From Streptomyces hydrogenans (GTDB lineage Bacteria > Actinomycetota > Actinomycetes > Streptomycetales > Streptomycetaceae), in NCBI RefSeq assembly GCF_014656075.1, contig NZ_BNBS01000001.1:124001-188000 (forward strand): 64,000 nucleotides of DNA. The letters are read 5' to 3'. The notes under the pieces were generated by a model. The model was not told where the DNA came from and ran no database searches. It was given only the letters and a program-made list of their open reading frames with translations. The translations under genes and the position numbers were made by a program. Shown in pieces: positions 56,512-64,000 of the stretch (positions are counted from its first letter, which is position 1; each line of letters begins with the position of its first letter).

Positions 56512-58059
56512 ATGAGGGGCGCTGAGACCCTGGCCGGGCTCGCGGACTGGGCGGCCGAGACCTACGGTGACGCGGAGGCCCTCGTCCTCGGCGAGGACCG
56601 CTGGACCTTCCGGGAGCTGCGGGACCGCGTCGACGAGACGGCCCGGGCGGTGATCGCGCGGGGACTGCGCCCGGGCGACGCCGTCGCCGTGTGGGCACCG
56701 AACAGCGCCCGGTGGGTGGTGGCCGCGCTCGGCGCGGTGGCCGCCGGGGGCGTCCTCGTCCCCGTCAACACCCGCTACCGGGCGGCCGAGACCGCCGACA
56801 TCCTGCGCCGCTCCCGCGCCAGGCTGCTCTTCACCGAGCACGACTTCCTGGGCACCGACTACCGCGCGCTGCTCGCCGAGTCGGGCGAGGAACTGCCGGA
56901 CCTGGAGCGGACGGTGGCCCTGCACGCGGAGGACTGGCCGGAGTTCCTGGCCGCCGCGGACCGGGTGACGACGGCGGAGCGACTGGCCCGCTCGGCGGCC
57001 GTCCGCCCCGACGACCCGGCCGACGTCCTCTTCACCTCCGGCACCACCGGCCGGCCCAAGGGCGTCCCCACCGGACACGGCCAGAACCTGCGCGTGTACG
57101 ACGCCTGGGCCCGCACGGTCACCCTGCGGCGCGGCGACCGCTACCTGCTGGTGAACCCCTTCTTCCACACCTTCGGCTACAAGGCGGGCGTCCTCGCCTG
57201 TCTGCTGCACGGGGCGACGATCGTCCCCGAGCCGGTCTTCGACCCGGAGACTGTCCTCGCCCGGATGCGGGACGAGCGGATCTCCGTCCTCACCGGGGCG
57301 CCCACCGTCTTCACCTCGCTCATCCACCACCCGGACCGCGCCTCGTACGACCTGAGCGCGATGCGCATGGCGGTCACCGGCGCGGCGAACATCCCGACCG
57401 CGCTCATCGAGCAGATCAGGACCTGCCTCGGCGCCCGGTCCGTCTCCACCGCCTACGGCCTGACCGAGTCGACCGGGGTGGTGGCGATCTGCCCGCCGCA
57501 CGAGTCGCCCGAGACGCTCGCCCACACCTCCGGCACCGCCCTGGAGGGCACGGAGCTGCGCGTCGACGCCCCGCCCGGGGAGCCCGGCGAGATCCTCACC
57601 CGAGGCTTCCACGTGATGCGCGGCTACCTCGACGACCCCGGGGCCACGGCCGAGGCGGTGGACGCGGACGGCTGGCTGCGCACCGGCGACGTCGGCGTCC
57701 TCGACGACCGCGGCTTCCTGCGGATCACCGACCGGCTCAAGGACATGTTCGTCGTCGGCGGGTTCAACGTGTACCCGGCGGAGGTCGAGCAGGTCCTGCG
57801 GACCCACCCGGCCGTCCTGGACGCGGCGGTCGTCGGCGCCCCGGACGGGCGGCTCGGCGAGGTCGGCGTGGCGTACTGCGTCCCCGCGGCCGGCGCCCGG
57901 ATCGACGCCGCCGAACTGACCTCGTACACCCGTGAGCGCCTGGCCAACTTCAAGGCCCCGCGCGCCTTCCACACGCTCCCGGCCCTCCCGCACAACGCGG
58001 CGGGCAAGGTCGACAAGGGCGCCCTGCGACGGCTGGCGGGGAACCCCGCCGGCGGATGA
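56512..58059 (+). CDS. Acyl-CoA ligase (FadD3-like)
   Basis: 515 aa, ANL adenylate-forming family. LFTSGTTGRPKGVPT (about 173-187) is the ATP loop, TAYGLTESTGVVA the A5-like motif, GWLRTGDVGVLDDRGFL and RLKDMFVVGGFNVYPAEVE the hinge, and NAAGKVDKGAL holds the catalytic Lys. It activates a carboxylic acid to its CoA thioester. Relatives act on steroid ring-derived acids or short fatty acids. The ATG at 56512 lacks a close ribosome site; GAGGAGG lies 14-20 bases upstream. It is coupled to the BVMO gene. Confidence 0.9.
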   Translation: MRGAETLAGLADWAAETYGDAEALVLGEDRWTFRELRDRVDETARAVIARGLRPGDAVAVWAPNSARWVVAALGAVAAGGVLVPVNTRYRAAETADILRRSRARLLFTEHDFLGTDYRALLAESGEELPDLERTVALHAEDWPEFLAAADRVTTAERLARSAAVRPDDPADVLFTSGTTGRPKGVPTGHGQNLRVYDAWARTVTLRRGDRYLLVNPFFHTFGYKAGVLACLLHGATIVPEPVFDPETVLARMRDERISVLTGAPTVFTSLIHHPDRASYDLSAMRMAVTGAANIPTALIEQIRTCLGARSVSTAYGLTESTGVVAICPPHESPETLAHTSGTALEGTELRVDAPPGEPGEILTRGFHVMRGYLDDPGATAEAVDADGWLRTGDVGVLDDRGFLRITDRLKDMFVVGGFNVYPAEVEQVLRTHPAVLDAAVVGAPDGRLGEVGVAYCVPAAGARIDAAELTSYTRERLANFKAPRAFHTLPALPHNAAGKVDKGALRRLAGNPAGG

Positions 58060-58070
58060 GGAGCACGCAC

Positions 58071-59690
58071 GTGAACGACAGCACCACCACCCCCACCGAT
58101 GTCGACGTGATCGTCGTCGGGGCGGGTGTCACCGGCCTGTACGCCGTGCACCGGCTGCGCGGACTCGGCCTGCGCGTGCGCGGGTTCGAGCGCGGGGACG
58201 ACGTGGGCGGGGTCTGGTACTGGAACCGCTACCCCGGCGCCCGCTGCGACGTGGAGTCCGTGGACTACTCGTACTCCTTCGACGAGGAGCTCCAGCAGGA
58301 GTGGGACTGGAGCGAGAAGTACGCAACGCAGCCCGAGATCATCCGCTACCTCGGCCACGTCGCCGACCGCTTCGACCTGCGCGGCGCCTACTCCTTCGCC
58401 ACCTCGGTCCGCTCGGCCGAGCTGGACGAGGAGACGCTCACCTGGACGGTCCGCACGGACCGGGGGGAGACCGTCACGGCCCGCTTCTGCGTCTTCGCCG
58501 TCGGCTGCCTGTCCGCCACCCACCGCCCCGACATCCCCGGCGCCGGGGAGTTCGCCGGTGTCACCCACCACACCGGTGCGTGGCCGCACGGCGGCGTCGA
58601 CCTCACGGGCCTGCGGGTCGGGGTCATCGGCACCGGCTCGTCCGGCATCCAGGCGGTGCCGCTCCTCGCCGAGCAGGCCGCGCACCTGACGGTCTTCCAG
58701 CGCAGCGCCAACTACAGCGTCCCGGCCGGCAACCGCCCCCTGGACGAGGAGACGCGCGCCGCGCAGAAGTCCGGGTACGCCGAGCGGCGGCGGCTGGCCC
58801 GGCTCAGCGGCGGCGGCTCGCCGCACCAGGCCCACCCCTCGGGGACCTTCGAGGTGTCCGAGGAGGAGCGGCGGGCGGCCTTCGAGGAGCGCTGGCGGCT
58901 CGGCGGGGTGCTGTACTCCAAGACCTTCCCCGACCAGCTCACCGACCTGGCGGCCAACGGCGCGGCGCGCGCCTTCTGGGAGGAGAAGGTCCGGGGGCTG
59001 GTCGCGGACCCGGCCGTCGCCGACCTGCTGATCCCCACCGACCATCCGATCGGCACCAAGCGGATCGTCACGGACTCCGACTACTACGAGACGTTCAACC
59101 GGCCCGACGTCCGCCTGGTCGGTCTCCGCGAGAACCCGATCGAGCGGATCGAGCGGCGGGGGGTCGTGCTGGCCGACGGCACCCTGGTCGAGCTGGACGC
59201 GCTGGTCTTCGCCACCGGCTTCGACGCGATGACCGGCGCCCTGGACCGGATCGAGGTGCGGGGGCGCGGCGGGCGGCTGCTGCGGGACGACTGGGCCGCG
59301 GGGCCCCGGACCTATCTGGGCCTGGGCGTGGACGGCTTCCCGAACCTGTTCAGCCTGACCGGGGCCGGCAGCCCGTCCGTGATGGCGAACGTGGTGCTCT
59401 GCGCCGAGCAGCACGTCGACTGGCTGGCGGCGTGCCTGCGCCACCTCGACGCGCACGGCCACCGGGCGATCGAGGCCCGTCAGGACGCGGTCGAGAAGTG
59501 GGTCGCGGAGTGCCGCGACCGGGCGGCGGCCACCCTCTTCCCGGCGGCGGACTCCTGGTACCTGGGCGCCAACATCCCGGGGAAGCCCCGGGTGTTCATG
59601 CCGTTCATCGGGGGCTTCGGGGTGTACGGCGAGATCCTCGCGGGCGTCGCGGAGAACGGCTACGAGGGGTTCGACCTGATCGGGCCGTGA
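58071..59690 (+). CDS. Baeyer-Villiger monooxygenase
   Basis: 539 aa. FAD site VVGAGVTGLY (about 15-24), NADPH site VGVIGTGSSGIQ (about 184-195), and between them the Baeyer-Villiger fingerprint FAGVTHHTGAWP (161-172), matching FxGxxxHxxxW(P). Active-site conserved DVESVDYSYSF is also present. It converts a ketone to an ester or lactone, e.g. a cyclic ketone. GTG at 58071 is preceded by GAGGAG 7 bases upstream; the ATG at 58056 would put that site inside the gene. Paired with an acyl-CoA ligase, it fits ring opening followed by CoA activation. Confidence 0.92.
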   Translation: MNDSTTTPTDVDVIVVGAGVTGLYAVHRLRGLGLRVRGFERGDDVGGVWYWNRYPGARCDVESVDYSYSFDEELQQEWDWSEKYATQPEIIRYLGHVADRFDLRGAYSFATSVRSAELDEETLTWTVRTDRGETVTARFCVFAVGCLSATHRPDIPGAGEFAGVTHHTGAWPHGGVDLTGLRVGVIGTGSSGIQAVPLLAEQAAHLTVFQRSANYSVPAGNRPLDEETRAAQKSGYAERRRLARLSGGGSPHQAHPSGTFEVSEEERRAAFEERWRLGGVLYSKTFPDQLTDLAANGAARAFWEEKVRGLVADPAVADLLIPTDHPIGTKRIVTDSDYYETFNRPDVRLVGLRENPIERIERRGVVLADGTLVELDALVFATGFDAMTGALDRIEVRGRGGRLLRDDWAAGPRTYLGLGVDGFPNLFSLTGAGSPSVMANVVLCAEQHVDWLAACLRHLDAHGHRAIEARQDAVEKWVAECRDRAAATLFPAADSWYLGANIPGKPRVFMPFIGGFGVYGEILAGVAENGYEGFDLIGP

Positions 59691-59705
59691 CGGACCGGGG
59701 ACGCG

Positions 59706-59750
59706 CCCGTGCCCCCGTGCCCACCGGTCGGGTGGGCACGGGGGCACGGG
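59706..59750. terminator. 20-bp perfect bidirectional terminator
   Basis: CCCGTGCCCCCGTGCCCACC (59706-59725) pairs without mismatch with 59731-59750 around a 5-base loop. It lies 15 bases after the BVMO stop and 8 bases after the esterase stop of the opposite operon. Confidence 0.92.
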
Positions 59751-59758
59751 TGCGGGGC

Positions 59759-60673
59759 TCAGTGGTCCGCGAGGGCGGCGCGCAGGACGGCGAACGCGGT
59801 CGCGCGGGCCCCGGCGCCCTCGGGCAGGCCGCCGGCCATGGAGAGGAAGCCGTGGAACATGCCCGCGTAGTGGTGGTGCTCCACGGGGACCCCGGCGGCG
59901 GCGAGCGCCTCCGCGTAGGCGACGCCCTCGTCCCGCAGCGGGTCCAGGCCCGCGGTGACGACGTGCGCGGGCGGGAGGCCGGCGAGGTCGGCGTGGGCGA
60001 GCGGCGCCGCGTGCGGCAGGGTGCGGTCGCCCGGGTCGGGCAGGTAGGCGTCCCAGTACCAGCGCAGGTGGTCGGCGGTGAGGAAGTACCCCTGGCCGTT
60101 CTCCCGGTGCGAGGGGCGGGAGCGGGTGGGGTCCAGCATCGGGTAGTACAGCGCCTGGAAGGCGAGCCGGGGGCCGCCGCGGTCGCGGGCGAGGAGGGCG
60201 ACGACGGTGGCGAGGTGGGCGCCCGCGCTGTCCCCGGCGACGGCGAGCCGGCGGCCGGGGTACGTCCCGGCGGCCCACAGCAGGGCGGTGTAGGCGTCCT
60301 CGGGGGCGGCGGGGAAGGGGTGCTCGGGGGCGCGCCGGTAGTCGGCCGAGACCACGGTCGCGCCGGTGGCGTCGGCGACGGCCCGGCAGAAGGCGTCGTG
60401 GCTGTCGAGGTCGCACAGGACGAAGCCGCCGCCGTGGCAGAAGAGGATCACGGGGGCGTCCGCGCGGGTGTCCGGCTCGTAGACGCGGACGGGCACGCCG
60501 TCGGCGTCCCGGTCGGTGACGCGGGCGACGGGGAGCGGGGGGCCGGCGGGCCGGGGGCGGGCGGCGAAGAAGGCGCGCACCTCGGCGATGTCGGTCATGG
60601 TGGTGCCGAGCGGGGGGAACTGGCCGGTGGCGAGGTCGATGAGGGCCCGGACCTCGGGGGTGGGCGGGTTCAC
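59759..60673 (-). CDS. HSL-family alpha/beta hydrolase (esterase)
   Basis: 304 aa. HGGG oxyanion motif (80-83), GDSAG nucleophile elbow (Ser149), GLDPLRDEG (Asp244) and MFHGF (His274) complete a hormone-sensitive-lipase-type triad. It would hydrolyse a carboxyl ester, plausibly the ester or lactone made by the BVMO. GTG overlaps the upstream SDR stop (GTGA). Last gene of a tightly packed minus-strand operon. Confidence 0.92.
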   Translation of the reverse strand: MNPPTPEVRALIDLATGQFPPLGTTMTDIAEVRAFFAARPRPAGPPLPVARVTDRDADGVPVRVYEPDTRADAPVILFCHGGGFVLCDLDSHDAFCRAVADATGATVVSADYRRAPEHPFPAAPEDAYTALLWAAGTYPGRRLAVAGDSAGAHLATVVALLARDRGGPRLAFQALYYPMLDPTRSRPSHRENGQGYFLTADHLRWYWDAYLPDPGDRTLPHAAPLAHADLAGLPPAHVVTAGLDPLRDEGVAYAEALAAAGVPVEHHHYAGMFHGFLSMAGGLPEGAGARATAFAVLRAALADH

Positions 60674-61433
60674 GCGTCGGCCTCCTTCGCGGCCAGGAGG
60701 GGCATGCGGCCGGCCGACGCGCCGCCGTCCACGGCGAGTTCGGCCCCGGAGAGGTACGAGGAGTCGTCGGAGGCGAGGAAGGCGACCAGCCGGGCGACCT
60801 CCTCCGGCTCCCCGACCCGGCCGAGCGGCGCGGCGGGGTGGGAGGTGGTGCCGAGGTGGGCGGTCATGGCGGTGGCGATGGCCCCGGGGTGGACGGAGTT
60901 CACCCGGATGCCGTCCGGGCCGAGTTCGAGCGCGGCGGTCTTCGTCAGCCCGCGCAGCCCCCACTTCGCGGCGCCGTAGGCCCCGTGGCCCCAGATGCCC
61001 TGGAGCCCGGCCTGCGAGGAGATGTTGACGATGGAGCCGCCGCCGCTCGCGCGCAGCGCCGGGGCGGCGGCGCGGATGCCGAGGAAGGGACCGACGAGGT
61101 TGACCCTGAGGAGGGTGTCGAGGCGGGCCGGGTCCTCGTCCTCGATGGGGGACGTGGAGTAGACGGCGGCGTTGTTGACGAGGACGTCGAGCCGGCCGAA
61201 GCCGTCGACGGCGGCGGCCACGGCGGCGTTCCAGGACGCCTCGTCGGTGACGTCGTGGCGGACGAAGCGGGCGGCGGCGCCGAGGGACGCGGCGGTCGCC
61301 CCGCCCTCGGCCTCGCGCACGTCGGTGAGGACGACGCGGGCGCCGAGGGCGGCGAAGAGGCGGGCCTCGGCCTCGCCCATGCCGCGCGCGGCGCCGGTGA
61401 TCAGCGCGACCTTGCCGGTCAGGTCGACGGGCA

Positions 61434-61434
<1 letters not shown>
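60670..61434 (-). CDS. SDR oxidoreductase A
   Basis: 254 aa. Cofactor motif TGAARGMG (13-20), VLTDV with Asp38 pointing to NAD(H) preference, NNAA (87-90), Ser139/140, Tyr153 and Lys157. Relatives include 3-alpha(or 20-beta)-hydroxysteroid dehydrogenases, typical of catabolic sets with KstD. The start overlaps the stop of SDR B by one base (TGATG). Confidence 0.92.

Positions 61435-64000
<2,566 letters not shown>

Overview
The window is very GC-rich DNA with actinomycete gene style: third-position G/C, many GTG starts, ATGA/GTGA stop-start overlaps, mycothiol-type enzymes, a SARP regulator and probable leaderless promoters. It most likely comes from a Streptomyces (or close relative such as Kitasatospora) chromosome. 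I recognised no tRNA, rRNA, CRISPR array, insertion sequence or phage gene.

Layout. (1) 1-4119: a left-truncated flavin monooxygenase, an SDR, a GPH-type MFS carrier and a TauE/SafE exporter, all overlapping in one operon. (2) 4140-8634: an M20 amidohydrolase-MFS exporter operon, divergent from a double-headed Lrp/AsnC regulator, then an ankyrin protein. (3) 8763-11725: housekeeping and hypothetical genes (mycothiol-dependent isomerase family, RNA 2',3'-cyclic phosphodiesterase, two unknowns). (4) 11907-27638: a beta-glucan/beta-glucoside use island. It has two GH1 beta-glucosidases, a DUF1996 secreted protein, two secreted discoidin-domain proteins (one GH2-like, one beta-helix), a LacI repressor with a perfect 14-bp operator, a sugar ABC importer operon ending in GH1, and a divergent ROK repressor. 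(5) 27657-29623: a secreted NPP1 protein and a membrane-anchored EEP hydrolase.

(6) 30191-49384 is the highlight: a RiPP locus of the azole/dehydroamino-acid (TOMM, thiopeptide-related) kind. A SARP regulator is followed by a one-direction operon coding for an E1-like leader-binding protein, YcaO-1, a tandem nitroreductase-fold azoline dehydrogenase, a LanB-type tRNA-dependent glutamylation enzyme, a single SpaB_C elimination-type protein, a PqqD-M50 fusion protease, an ABC-2 exporter and YcaO-2. A 56-aa precursor gene lies convergent to the operon at 46849-47019. Its last 21 residues contain only Ser, Thr and Cys plus a final Ala. A pair of 11-bp-spaced direct repeats of SARP type lies between the precursor and an M20 amidohydrolase; a PhzF-like isomerase follows. 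Only one SpaB_C protein is present, so a separate pyridine-forming cyclase is not evident and a linear product is the simplest reading.

(7) 49612-54767: two more secreted glucan hydrolases (GH30 with a ricin-type lectin, and GH3). (8) 54858-56306: argG with an ArgR-type box over a leaderless promoter. (9) 56512-64000: acyl-CoA ligase plus Baeyer-Villiger monooxygenase, convergent with a KstD-like dehydrogenase, two SDRs and an HSL-family esterase. This looks like a catabolic set for a cyclic ketone, steroid or terpenoid. The window ends inside a further gene.
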